Of a stretch of DNA of 64,000 nt, positions 1 to 13,500 are shown piece after piece. The position numbers and the translations under genes were made by a program. The notes beneath the pieces are model-generated. The model saw nothing but the letters and a program-made list of their open reading frames with translations, did not search any database and had not been told where the DNA came from. Position 1 is the first letter of the stretch; each line of letters begins with the position of its first letter. This DNA comes from Tetrahymena elliotti 4EA (lineage: Eukaryota > Ciliophora > Oligohymenophorea > Hymenostomatida > Tetrahymenidae), in the NCBI GenBank assembly GCA_000231825.2, contig JH720368.1, forward strand, positions 180,693 to 244,692, written 5' to 3'.

Positions 1-185
1 TTTTTAGATAATAATATTACTGCCCAAAATATTTTTTATCTTATTTTGAAGAAATTTTATTATTAAAAGAAAAAAGTGGTAATTTTTTTTAGGTTTGGTG
101 TAATGTGTAACCTGTCTACCACTAATTTTTATAAATTATTATTAAATTGATAAGAAATACTTTACTTATTTAATTGAAAAAATAG
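1..185. other. Upstream edge, probably intron or upstream exon of first giant gene
   Basis: The coding frame of the first giant gene is open from about 178 but has no ATG until 391, and an in-frame TGA lies at 175-177. The coding sequence must therefore enter through a 3' splice site between about 178 and 220. Candidate AG sites include the ones ending at 185 and 205. What lies before is AT-rich with no supported exon. Confidence 0.4.
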
Positions 186-3100
186 AACTAAAATAAATTC
201 AAACAGAGTAATTCACTTGATTCCAGAAAACTAAAGTGAAGATGACTCTCCCATTAAGAATTAAGATAAGTAAAAACTGGGATCTCTAAATCACATTAAA
301 TTTGAAATACCTGCTGACAAAAAATAGGAAACTAAAAGTAACTAGTACAAGGGAAATTCTATTAAGAATATTCCAATAACTCCTACTTCTATGTTGGACT
401 GTTATGAAAGTCCTAAATCAAATCTAAATCTTTTTTCAAGTAAGAACATTGAGTAAAATCACTTTGCATTAGATTTGGAAAAAAATGGAGCAATAAAATC
501 AGAGGCTTCTCCTCAAAAATAAAATTTATAAGATTTTGATGATATGAATAATGATAATTTAAGTAGAATAACTAAAATTAATAGATCTGAAATGAATGAT
601 CTCACATTAAATTCTGAAAAGAAATAAAGTAAAAGGATGTCATCATTTACTGATTTAAATGAGTCCTAAAATAAATCTGCTACACCAAATATTAATTTTT
701 AAGTCTAAAAAATACAATCTTTCAATCATATTGAATAGATCCCAGAGGCATTTGAAGATGATTCCCCTCATAAATTTAATAAGTCAAGAGATCCTACTCC
801 TTAATATTTCAATTAGATCAGATAATCTACACAATAATCTGTTTTAAATGAAAATATAAAAACCGAAAGTAATAAGGTTACTCCTCTTGACAAAGGTGGA
901 GATTAGATTCAGTAAGTTGGTTAATTCTAATAAACAATTAGTCTCAGTAAAGAAAAAAAAATTAGCAACTAAGATTATCAAAATTTGATCTCATAATAAG
1001 GCTCTCAAAAATCTTAAGCATCTTAAAACCAAGAGAAACCAGAGCTTTATAGTAGTTCTAATTCGAAAGAATCAGGTTCAATTTAAAATTAACAGCAAAT
1101 GAAGATGTTCAAAGACAATAAAAGACCTTCCATTTTATAAATTCCAGGTTCAGCTTATTAATCACCGTTCAGTACTCCAAATACAATAAATTAGTCAACA
1201 TATCAAAATTTGTTAAAAAATTCTGTGTCTTCTACAGTCAGCCCATCGCCAGAGATACATTCTCCAAATTCTTTAGTAGATATTAAGATTGATTTTACTA
1301 AAGTATAGAGTATCAATTAAATAGAAAGATAAACTTCTAATAAGCTTTCAGATAGTAAAAATTATACTGATTCTTTTAAAGATGGAAGTTAACCCATTAA
1401 TAATAGAGTTAAATAGTTAACTTAAGAGTATAATAAATAATAGCTCTCTTTTGAAAGCAATGACTATTTTCCTAGGCACAGAAATTCTTTCTCTATTTAG
1501 CTTTCAGAAAATAATTTTACATAAGGGAGCTTAACCAAATTTCCATATTCCTCAGAAAACTAAACACCAGCTAATCATTTTTTAGGTTCTTCTACAAACT
1601 AATTTCTACTAATTAATATTAACAATTAATAGAATCCTGTTCAAGGAGGTCTACAAATCCCATAGTCTAATAACCAACCTAGAAAAAAATCTATTTTTTC
1701 AGATTTAAAAGAATAGCAAGACTTGCAAAGTAAATTAGAAAAAATAAAAATTGATGTTGAGAGGATTGATTCTGATAGGAGCAGCTATAATAAAACACAA
1801 CCATCTCCAAAAAAGAGCATGTACGGAGTTTTTTAGGAGAAAGATTAAAAATAGACAGATCAAAGCAACAAATTCTAAGAATATTTAGCAAAGACTGAAA
1901 TTAAGTCAAAAAAAACTAGGGTATGGAATTAAGGAAATTTAAATATTTTTTTTTAGACAAATACAAAATAAACAAATAGTAATCAACAAACTCCTTAAAA
2001 AAAAATAGAATATTCCTCAATGAAAACAAAATCAACCTCTAAGAACATTACTAAATTAGATGAAAGTGAATAAAGTTTATTTTAATTTAAGTAAAAAAAA
2101 TAAAATAATATTGACTTCAGTGAGCAATCTTTTAAAATAAATCTTGATTGTAGACCAAGCATTATAACTCCATCAAGCAATACTTTAACTCCCTTTTTAG
2201 GTAAAAAAGAAAATTTTTAATCAGATGCTTTTAGCCAAGGAATCAACTCATCATCTGTTTACTAACTAACTCCAGATTAAAAAAAATATGATGGAAATTA
2301 AAATTTCAATGAAATTATTCCAAATGAAAGAGTTAATTAGATATAAATTTAAACTTAAATTAATTAGTCAGATACACCTTAAATTTTTTTACAAGTACCA
2401 TAATAATAATTAGAATAAGATGATAATATACAAACAAATTAAAAGAATAATCTTGTAGATTAGCTTAAAGCAGAACCACCTATGATTATTTTCCAAAATA
2501 AAATAAATGAATAAAGCTAAAACCCTAATCTAAATCACAGAAGATTCTCAAATAAAGATTCTGCTTTCAAGCAAATAATTTAAGCTAAAGCAAGGAAAAG
2601 TATGGTGAATTTAGATGATCTTTAAAAAGAAATAATAATTCAAAGTGATCATAATTAACTCTCAATAAATACTCAACAAAACTAACCTTCTCAAAACTTT
2701 TTTTCTTAATAAATTTCTCCCATTAGCCTGAGATAATCCTCACCTAGAATATAATATTTTCCTCCATAAAATAGCTCAGAAACAATTAACAACATTACTA
2801 ACAATAATGATAATATATAAAGAAAGATTCCTTCTCTTCATAACTTGAAATAAAATTTTACTCCGAGGACACAAGCAAGTTCAATATCTCATCAAGTTTC
2901 TCCAAAAACCGACAGAAATGTTGGTTCTCCTACTTTTACAAGGTTTTTTCCTATCTCAAAATCTTAGTAAAGTAGTAAGTTAAACTCACCTAATCAAAGA
3001 TAATATAAACAAAAGCTCATTAATGAGGATAACTCAAAGTCTTAATTCTAACAAAAATAAGATCCAAACATGAATTTACATGAATAGGCACACTTTTTAG

Positions 3101-6100
3101 AACCTATTCCTTATTAGAAAAGTTCTAATGGTAATTATGGTAATCCTTAGATTAATACATAGAATGGGTAGTCAAACAAAAAGATTATCAGAATTATGTC
3201 GAAACTCAGCAGCAGAGATTTTAGTACAATAAGCCCTCAAGATATGTATTTATTCCAATACAATAACCCAAAATAAATTTCATAGAATAGTAGGAATGGA
3301 ATTTCTGAATATCAAAATTTAAGTTCATCTACAAAATCTAGCTATCCTATTGCCTTTGATTCTAGATAGAGCTAGCAATAAAAATAACTTTAACATAGTG
3401 ATAGTTTGAGAAGATATAATATTCAAAATGTAAATAATACAACGCAACAGAAATTTATTGGGACACAAGCTCCTTAATAACTTTAGTAGTTCCATAAAAT
3501 TAATTAAATGCAATCGAGTAATTTATTAAATCACTAAATCTATTTTAATAAATAATTAACAAATACAAATTATTAGAGTGGAGCAACAAATAATTCTGAT
3601 CAAAATTAAATACAACATTATCAAAAACCTCTTAATTATTCTTCTCACCACAATAGAGCAAACAGCTAATAGAATTTCTAGGTTTATTCATTTTAAACTG
3701 AAGGAAATTATGAAGAATCTTGGAAAGCCATCTAGAAATTTAATCTAGATTTGATTCCAAGGCCATCAAATAAATGTAGCCATAGGAGAGTTAAGACATA
3801 GACTTCTTCAAGTAAAACCTAAATTTCAAATAGATAGAGCACAGAAGAAGTTTCACACGAATATTTGTAGAATTATGGTAAATTTTATGAATTTTAATAA
3901 GGGAAAGCTTATATAGATGATGAAGAGTAAATGTAAGATGATACTACTTTAGATGAGGAAAACTTTTTTACTAACAGAAGTCATAAAACAAGCAATAAAA
4001 AAAGTACCTCATAAAATAATTTTGGAATTCTGTCTGATTATAAATTAGATTCTTCAAATAGCTAAGTTTATAAGAGAGTATAGATGAATCAACCTTTTTT
4101 ATTTAATGAGGCAGACATAGACAGATACATTATTAAAAAAGATATTTAAGAAGTTGTGAATTTGTAGGAATATTTTTAGAACTAATACCCAAAGGATGTG
4201 ATGAATAATAGAGAGAGTAGATAGAATATTTTTAAGAAAATATAATTTAAAAAGCAATTAAATGAAGATGATAAAAATGTAAAAAAAGACGAAAATTAAT
4301 TAAAACCAATTTAGATCTACTAATTAAATGATAATAGTCCAATCAGTGGCGAGGAAAGCTAAAAAGATAGTAAGAGAATTAAGCTAAAGCATATAAATTC
4401 CATATTATTAGACCATTCAAATAGTAGTTTCTAATAAGGAGAAACAGAGGATGCATAAGTAGTATTTTCATCTAAAGACACAAATTAAGAAATAATTAAA
4501 CCAAATATTTAAAAAAGTAATTTCCAAAAGAGGAATTCTTTTGATTTACAATCTAAAGGAAAAGTAAAAAACTCTCTTCAGTAAGTAAAGCCATACACAC
4601 CAAAAGTAAGACAAAAAAAGATATTAAAATACAAATACGAAGGTTTTTCATAAGCCTTTTAAGAAAATTAAAAAAATGATATTTTCTATGAAATAAGTCA
4701 TAAAAACTAAGAAGAAGATAATTAGAAAGAAAATATAGTTTATGATGATACCTCTTCAAATTCTCCAAGCAGTGATAGCTCAGAAAGTGAATCTCATAGT
4801 TTAAGTTAAAATTAAACAATAGAGGAGAAAAGTAACATAATCATTCAGAAGCAATTCATTTAATTTTTTGAAGAAAAGGTATTAATTGATTGATTGGTCT
4901 TTTTACAAAATATGTATATTTTAAACTAAAAGTGGAAAGAAGAATAGGACATATTATGTTCAATTGATTATTTAAAATATCCGTAATGGGTTGTTAGTAC
5001 TCAGAGAAGTAGTAAAGCCACAGCGAATATTATTTTTAGAACAATAAAAGTAAATTTATTTGGAAGTAAATTTAAATTAAAAATCAAATATTTTTGAAAA
5101 GAATTAGTTAAGCTTTTGTTTTGAGGACCTATTTTTGTTTCCTGATAATTTACTTAATAGCAGTTAGTAAGGGTAGAATAAAGATGATAGTTCTTTTGAA
5201 AATAAAGTGAAAGCTATTAGAGAAAAACTCATAATATAAGTATGTGATAGTAGCACTCCTCATGTATAAAAAGAAAGTATCAACTAATTTTAATTTTTGA
5301 CTTATAGAAATAGTATCTTACAAAGTTTGTAAATATAAACTAATACTAAGAAAACACCTGTTTAAGATAAAATTACTACTATATGGCCAATAGTTCTTTG
5401 TGCCCTCTTCGATTATCTCAAAAAAAATTATAAAATGTAGTTTATTATACCTAGAATTAAAAACATAACTTTTTAAGGAAGTAAATGTGTGGATAAATCA
5501 GTAAAACTTCAAGGAACATGTAATGTTTAGCAATTTATAGAATCAAATCATTTGATTCCGTTTGGAATAGATGCAAAAAGTGCATCACTAATTTAAATTA
5601 TGCTTGACTAGCTAGTGAGATTTTATATGAAGAAAGGTACTAAAGTGAATGGAAATGTTTTGTTTTTGAATTAAAGTTCAAGCTAAAATGTAAATAATAT
5701 TAAATAGGCTTTAACTAAACTGCAATTTTTCTAAATCTTTGATCCTCCAATCATAACGTAAAAATATTTATTTAATTTAACATTCCTTTTTACTAAATTT
5801 TTATCAAAAGTAAACCAAAGAAGAAATCTAATCTTAAGTTAAGACAAAAAATCAAATAAGCAATTTACGATTTATCGCATCCTAGCTAGTAAGAAAAAGT
5901 TAACTGCACTTATTGGTGGGAAAATACTCTGGGAAGAATAAAAAATATTGAGAATTCTGAGATTTTAATTTCTAGATTTAAAGAAAGATTTATTAAAAAT
6001 AGATGGAGTTTTTTAAAATTCTTGAGTAGGCAATATGAAAATCAATTTTACTTTGGGTGGATAAAAATGTTTTATTAACCTGAAAATAGTGAGTTTGAAA

Positions 6101-9100
6101 AAATTAATATTTTTTAATAGTAGAGCATAAAGAAAAAGTTCTTTTTCTAATTATTTCTCCAAAATTATTCAGATAAAAAAAGAAAAATGAGCAAAATATT
6201 TTCTTTTAGTGATTTTGTTTAATTGTTTGAAGAAAGTTCATAGCCTATAATGAGTTTAGAAGAGTATATAATGGAAATAGTATAAGATAAATAGTCTAAA
6301 AAATAAAACATATTTCTTATTTAATGTATGCAACAAGTTCTTCTTAGACTCAAGATTAAAGAAAATTCATTTTTTTTAGTACTTAATAACCCTACCTTTG
6401 GATTCTCAAATATTCCAACTTTAGTTTCTCATTCTTTGAAAGGAAAATCTAGCTACAGATGCTCATAAATAATAGAGGAGCCAAAAGATGACAAAGAATA
6501 GGAAGACGACAATGCAAACAAGTTAGAGAAATCACTAGTTGGAATATAAATATCAGATGAAATCTTCTCAAACCAGATTGAGGACTAAATGTTAACTAAA
6601 AATAGCTTTAATGAACTACCAAAATAAAATTACTCTCCTTCATTTGCTTCATATGTTTACTCTCTCATAAATTATTTTCCGTTATATTAGGTATTTTTAC
6701 ATTCTTTTTCTCAAAAATATTCACCATAATATTATTTTCAATTTAGAAGAAAAATAATGAAATAAGAATTTTATTACTTTATAATTTACAATAGCCAGCA
6801 AATAGTATTTTTAGAAATAATTTAAAGTAAATAAACAGAGAACTTATTTACTAAAAAAACCAAATATTTTTTTATTCTGAATTTTAAGTACAAGAAAAAT
6901 TCAAAAACTTTTTCAAAACAAAGTAAAAAATTAGTTTTTAATTTTAAAAAAAGGTGAAGAATAGATATAATTTTTATTTACCTTCAAACAATGGGTATTT
7001 CAATGTGTTTATCAGAAAAGTAAAAAGTGAAAATGTTTAAATTTAAAATGCTCAAAGTTAATACTTGGGAGTCTATGATAGAAGTAAAAGTATTTACTTA
7101 ATTGATTATAATTTCTAGAGAAAACATATAGATGATATACCTATAGAGCTAAGTTAAGAGATCTCTTTTAAGAATTCTTCTAATTCTATAATGATAAATA
7201 AAAGTAGTCTAGTTAATCAAGCTAAGGTTGGTCTGCAGTCTTTAGAGTATTTAGATAAAGATTGCTATTAGACTTAATATTTTTTGTAAAATTCTAGCAT
7301 GTAATCTGAGTAAAATATTTTTTCACCAAAATCTTCAAGAAAGGAAACCATGATTTTTTAATACTAGAAAAATCTTTAAAAATTTAATAGCTTATTAGAA
7401 TAAGATGATATATAAATTTTTATTTACTCAAATGCTTATGGAGTTGAGAAGTGTGGGAAAACTATTGATAATAATATTTTTGGAAGGTTCATTAGTAGAT
7501 ATTTTCAAATTAAATAGATTAAACTGAAATTCTTAAGAGCTGAGTACTTAAAATAATTAAATATGTAGTTTACTACAATAGTTTCTAATAAGGTTGGGGG
7601 GAAATAAGAGTAATGGAAAAGGCAAATTGGAATAAATAACTTAACTTTAAAAGCTCCTCCTTTTGAATTATTTAAGTACTCTTTAATTCTAAATAACAAA
7701 GATGGAATTAAGTAAACAAAGTCATTCTAAGAATATACATTTTTACACAGAAACCCTTAACTTGGTAAAATAATTGTTAAGGCAACTATCTATAATAATC
7801 CTCACTAATAAAACTCTCTCAGCTATGTACTATCAATTTAATAATACAAATACAAAAATAAACTTTGGAAAGTTATTTTTAATTCTGAAGATTTAAGAAA
7901 ATATTTTGGATTGAGTGAAGATCTTACAACCCACAAAGTCAATTACAAAAATTTTGATTCTTAATTTGTAGTAAGAGCAGAAAAAATATGCAGATGTGTG
8001 CTTGATTAAATCATCCTTTAGAAACAGAATATTTACACTTAACCAATTTTTAGATTTTAAATACAAGCAAAAGGCTAGCCATCCCATATTAATTCCTACC
8101 TATCTCATAAAAATTTATTTATAGAACCCTCATTTAAAGATCCTGAATCTTAATGCACATTCTATTTAGAATAATCCGTAAAATCTACTAGAGTAGTAGC
8201 TCACTTCACTATTAAAAGGTTCAATTAATACATTATCATAACAATACTCAAGGTAATCTTTTTTAAAATTTAATTTAATCTAAATTGTTTACTAAATTGA
8301 AAAAGCACATAATAGAAGATATTTGGATTCTTAAATTATATTTACCTCATTCTTAAAGAAGAAGCATTTCTTACTTTTCCACATCAGATTTATCAAATCT
8401 ATAATAATCAGATTTTCGGATAGATTGGTTTAAAGTTAAAAATAATACTCGTGTTAGCTAATACTATGATTTCATTAATTCTTAACTCCAAAAGTATTTC
8501 CTTTCTTTTATTGATTATAAAGTTTAAAGTTTTTTTTAAAATTAAACAAAAGATTAACAATGAATCCTAAAAGTGGTGTATAAGATTTTAATTATTATCC
8601 CTCAGATAAAATTATTAAAAAAAGTGCATTGAAAGAAGCACTTCTATTCTAAAAATATGGATAACTAGATGAAGTGACAGAATAAAATCAAACAGGTGAA
8701 GAAACTCCTAAAAGATAATTGCAAGGTGAATAAATAAAACAAATAAAAGAGGGATTTACAAAAGAAAAATAATAAAGCTTTTTAAGAAGATTATAAACAA
8801 ATAATTTTGAGCAGGTTGGAAGATTTTTATAAAAAAATTAACCTTTCATATCAAATCTAAAGAAAGTATCTTAAGAAATAAATGAACAATTTATTTAAGA
8901 AGTAAATAAAAATCAATAAAATGTTTAACATAATAGATTTATTGAATTATCTGCTTGGGAAGATATTATTTAACACTTATCAATTGTTTAACAAAATTCA
9001 TCTATCTTCATTTAGTTCAAATAGTCTGAAAAAATATCTATCAATGAGTAAATTCCTATTCTTTATTTTCATTTTAACTATATTAAATCTTTATTTTAGG

Positions 9101-9499
9101 TTTTTGGATATGAAGCTCACAGTCAATGAAAAAGGAAGCTTTGTTTTTATTGAATATCATTTAATCCCTCTCAATGATAAACCTCTTAACTTCATGCAAT
9201 CCTTTACCGAAATAAACTACTCCACTTCTTAAAATTATGATATCCTAATGAGGTATAGTTTTTATGACAAACTAAACTTTTTTTCTAAAAGAGTCAATTT
9301 AAAAGAAGCTTTGAACTTGTATATAGCAGATGGGTTTTACTAATATTAAATGTCTTACATGCACTCTACTTTGCACTACAGCGATTTACTAAATATTTGC
9401 AAATATATAACCTATAGAATATAATCATAAAGCATAGGATCTATAGTTTCAATAGATTAAGAATTTAAATATTTAAATGAGTCTATTTTTTCCAAATGA
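186..9499 (+). CDS. Giant Asn/Gln/Ser-rich protein with conserved C-terminal region (first of tandem pair), 5' partial
   Basis: I do not recognise a named family. About 2,980 codons are visible and the true start lies upstream of the window. The first half, to about 4878, is one exon of low-complexity, Ser/Asn/Gln/Pro-rich sequence, probably disordered. The second half is more ordinary sequence with likely folded domains. Seven introns of 52-59 nt fit the frames: 4879-4932, 5050-5101, 5758-5810, 6691-6746, 8253-8305, 8494-8552 and 9048-9099. The stop is TGA at 9497-9499. Several C-terminal blocks match the next gene: a TIWP motif near 5378, a GKIIVKATIYNN block near 7760, an AWEDI block near 8952, and YDILMRYSFYDK with LNLYIADGF near 9240-9340. 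The two are therefore tandem paralogues of similar length. No membrane segment or catalytic motif was seen. The exact first exon is uncertain; the overall gene is well supported by thousands of codons without TGA. Confidence 0.82.
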
Positions 9500-10593
9500 T
9501 TTTTCAAATTAATTACTAAAAAAGAAACTTATGTATATATTATCCTTAAACTTTATATAACATAATATAATATTTTATATTTCCTAAAATATGTTTTTTC
9601 AATTTTTACCTCAAAACATTATAATATTATATTTTAGAATCATTTAAATTTTCAAAAAAATGTTAGATTAAGTTTATATAATTTATTTATTTCAACAAGA
9701 TTATTTTATTTGAATGACAATTGTTAATGAATTTAAAATATATTGTCCTATTTTAAACAGACTTCAGCTTGTTAAAAAAAATAGACTATTTTATTTTTGT
9801 GAAATTAAAAATTTTTGAATTGATTTATAAAATTAAAATAAATTTTCTCATTCTTTTTATCAAAACTTTTTAATTTATAAAAAAAAAGATTTAAACATTT
9901 TTGCTTTAACTTATTAAAAAAAATTTGCAACTTTTGTTAAATATTTTTCTTAAAAATTATTTGGTGTCTCGTTTTAAATAGATTGGTTATTTTGTTTTTG
10001 ATTCTGAGTGAATTGAAAATAATTTGATTTTTATGGTAAATTAAAAATAATTAAAAAATATTTTACTTGCTTTGTAATGAAAATGATTTAATTTTCTGAT
10101 AAAAATTAATCATTTAAATTATAAAAAAATTAATATTTAAAATAATCTTGTATTGCTGTAAACTAAAATGAAATATGTTTAATATTGATTTCTCAAAAAT
10201 ATTAAAATTAGATAATGAGGTCAATTATTAATTTTTCTAATAATTTAGTTTATTATGAAAAAATAAAAGTATTAATCCATGAAATTTTTACAAAATTATG
10301 AAAGATAATATATTATGAGGAATGCATTGTATTAAACACACTTTTGTTATAAACATCAAAGTATTTGTGGAATTTATTTTAACTGTTGTTAATTCAAATT
10401 CATGCTTTTTTATTTACACAATCACTTAGTATTCTTCATTTAAATTTTTAAAAGTTGATTTTTAAATTTTTTGGTAGCATTTAAGAATTTTGAAGTGTTT
10501 GGTTTTATTCACAAAAAGAAAGTAGATATTATTTTTATTTCTATCTATTTAAATAAGCTCAAAATTAAAATTATTTATTTCTCTTTTCCATAA
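9500..10593. other. Intergenic spacer between the two giant genes
   Basis: About 1.1 kb of very AT-rich sequence with TGA frequent in all frames on both strands. It probably holds the 3' UTR of the upstream gene and the promoter and 5' UTR of the next. I see no gene, RNA or repeat in it. Confidence 0.6.
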
Positions 10594-13500
10594 ATGCTAC
10601 TCAAATAAAAGGAAAAAGATTTGATAGGATATTTACTGAGGATAAATATTTAATAAACATGTAGCATAATTGGATTTTCATATCTGAAGGTTTAAAAGAT
10701 CATAGATTGTGTAAATTTTTGTTTTAACATACCATTATAAGATTATTTATTATTTTAATAGGTTGGCTAAGTTAACAGCTAAAAAGATAAATTAGATTTG
10801 ATAAATTAAGAAACTTATAATTACTATAAGCAGGATATGTAGAACGTATAGAATATAGAAGACATTAATCAGATTCAACTTCTTAAAAGTGTGTTATTTA
10901 ATTTTATAATTGTTATGGGTAGTCTTAAAAATATTTAATAGGGTCTCTATGATTAAATATCTTAGTAACTAAATGATTTAAAGAAATAATCTGCTAACTA
11001 TGAAGATGTTTAAGATAGAATTGATTATTTATTGATGGTGTTGAAATTTATTAAAATAAAAATTAACATAAAAAAATCTATAATGGATAGTTCTAATAAC
11101 TCTTCTAGCTCTCCTTTAAATAATCATGATCTTCTCTTTAAAGGAAGTCAAAGTAAAGCAGACAACAAGAATGTCAATGAAATAATTGAATATCTTTAGA
11201 ATGAACTCAAGAATGCTAATTAATTTGGGCTTTTGTAGGTTGATCAATAGATTCGCTAAGGAATACAACTCATTTATTTAAATATATTTTCTATTGGGTA
11301 TATCCTTACAAAAAATCAATAAACAAATCTCAAATTCTACTTTGCTGAAAATGCTATTTAAATTGGATTAAACATCTAGCCACTTTTAAATAGATATATC
11401 TTAGTTGAAGTGATGTATCTGATTCTTTTTATTTTTACTTAATAAGCAAAGTAAACAATGAGTTAGGTTTTAGTTAAAAAATCATTTTAATTTATATAAT
11501 AAAACTAAGAAATCCTCAAATTAGAATGTACCAAACTAGAAAAAATATCCAAGAAATTAAATAAACTTAAGAAAATAATTAATTAAAAAGCGAAAGAAGA
11601 GAAAAGCAAAAATTTCAGTTAATTATTTGACAAGATATAAGCTGATTCTAATAAAGATTTTCTTTAAAAGTTTGGATAAATTGATTAAGATTAAAATGAA
11701 AAGCTTTTGCTTAATTTTGATAACTCAAATAAAACTAGTTAAATAACGAGTGACTAATGTGAGAACTAGATAAATTAAAAATCTTAATTAATAAAATCGT
11801 TCTGCAAATTAAAATAAAAGAGAACTTTTTTAATAAATAACCATTTAGAGAATAATGAATTTGATTAAATAAATAGAACATCTGCTTCAATAAAAAGTAG
11901 CAGGGAACTTAGAAAGTGTATTTCATTGAGCATTAAAGAAAATGATTTACTAAATGATTCTATTAAAAAATAATAGAATCAGAATATGAGAACTTCAGTA
12001 GATAATATATAATATAATTCTGATTAACCTTATTATGTTAAAGTTGACTAATTATAAAAAACTTCTGGCAAGAGAGAACCATAAACATCAAATGAAAAAG
12101 TATTTAATAGAAAGGCAAACTAAATTAAGAGAAATATTCATTAAGATTAATCTGGTTTTAGATCATAAGGAAGCTTACAATAAATAAAAGATGAAAACAA
12201 TCAAAAAAATATTAGATAAGAGCATAAATCGTAATTTGATATCAACTCACTGCTAGAATTTGAGTTGTAGAATACAAGTTTAGAAAGAAACGAATCGAAA
12301 GATCATAAGCAATTACATAATAATAAGAACAACAATTATTATTAGCTTTTGAAATTGAATAAAAAAGATTCTGAAAAAAATAAAAAAAGTCAAGAAAACA
12401 AGATTAATATTCAAAATTATAACGCTCTAAATTACTAAATAAAGTTTATTAATTAAAAAGAGGAAAATGTGTCATCCTCACAATTGCAAAACTTAGTAGA
12501 AAGAGTTAAAGAAGCTACTAAATCCAAATTAAATTTACAAAAAAGGACTTCAGAGTACTCTTCTTTAAATAATACTTCATAAACATACAAAACCTAAAGT
12601 GAGATTGAGAGTACTTTTCCAATAAAAAAATACAAATAAGTCTCAACTTAGCTTTAATATCCCACATAAACCACTATACCATGTTCTTCATAGTCTTCTC
12701 TTTCCAAAATTCAACCTAATAAATATTCTGGCTGCTACCAAAAAATAGAATCTTGTAGCAAGATAAAAGTTTTTGATGATTATTAACTAAGTAATGAAGG
12801 GAGTACATTAAATTATAAAAGATAAAAATTTAGAAATAGTAGTGAGGTATTTTGCTAGAATAAGACTCCCTAAACAAAACCAATAGAATTACAATATTTA
12901 TCTGAAACAGATGTTTAATCTCTATAAGAAAAGAGTGATGGACTTATTTCACCAACTACTATTGTATCACCTTTATCATAAACTTCTCGTTTAAGTTAAA
13001 AGAATTGTAATAGAAGACATGTCAAATTTTTTTCACAAACCAATCAAGATTACAAGAAATTTTTAAAATTTGATGATTAAAGCAAAGGAATAAATGATGA
13101 TAAAGCAAAATAACAAAAAATAAATATATTTAAAAAATAAGATACATCTATTCAGGTAAGTTAGCTAAGTTCAGAATATAATTTAAGTAAATAAGATAGT
13201 AATCAATCAAATTAAACGCATAATAATCTTAATAATCTACATTCTAATTCTTCTTTAAACTATATAGAATTATCTACAAGACCTTAAATTAAAAATAACT
13301 TGATTATTAAACATTAATAAAAAGAATAAAAATAGGATAAATTAAATTAAATTTTATAACTCAATGAATAAAATTCTATTTTTTTGAAGAAATAACCTTA
13401 TTCAAGTTGTGTCAGTTCTAGAAATAGCAGTTAAACTGATAAAGAAATAAAATAATATTTATTCTGGAAAGACGTTATTAGCAATTCAATAGAAAGAGAT

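Noticed and set aside
8560..9499. Separate small gene starting at the ATG at 8560
   Set aside because: The stop of the preceding frame overlaps this ATG, and a 59-nt intron joins the two in frame. The tandem paralogue keeps the homologous parts in one gene.
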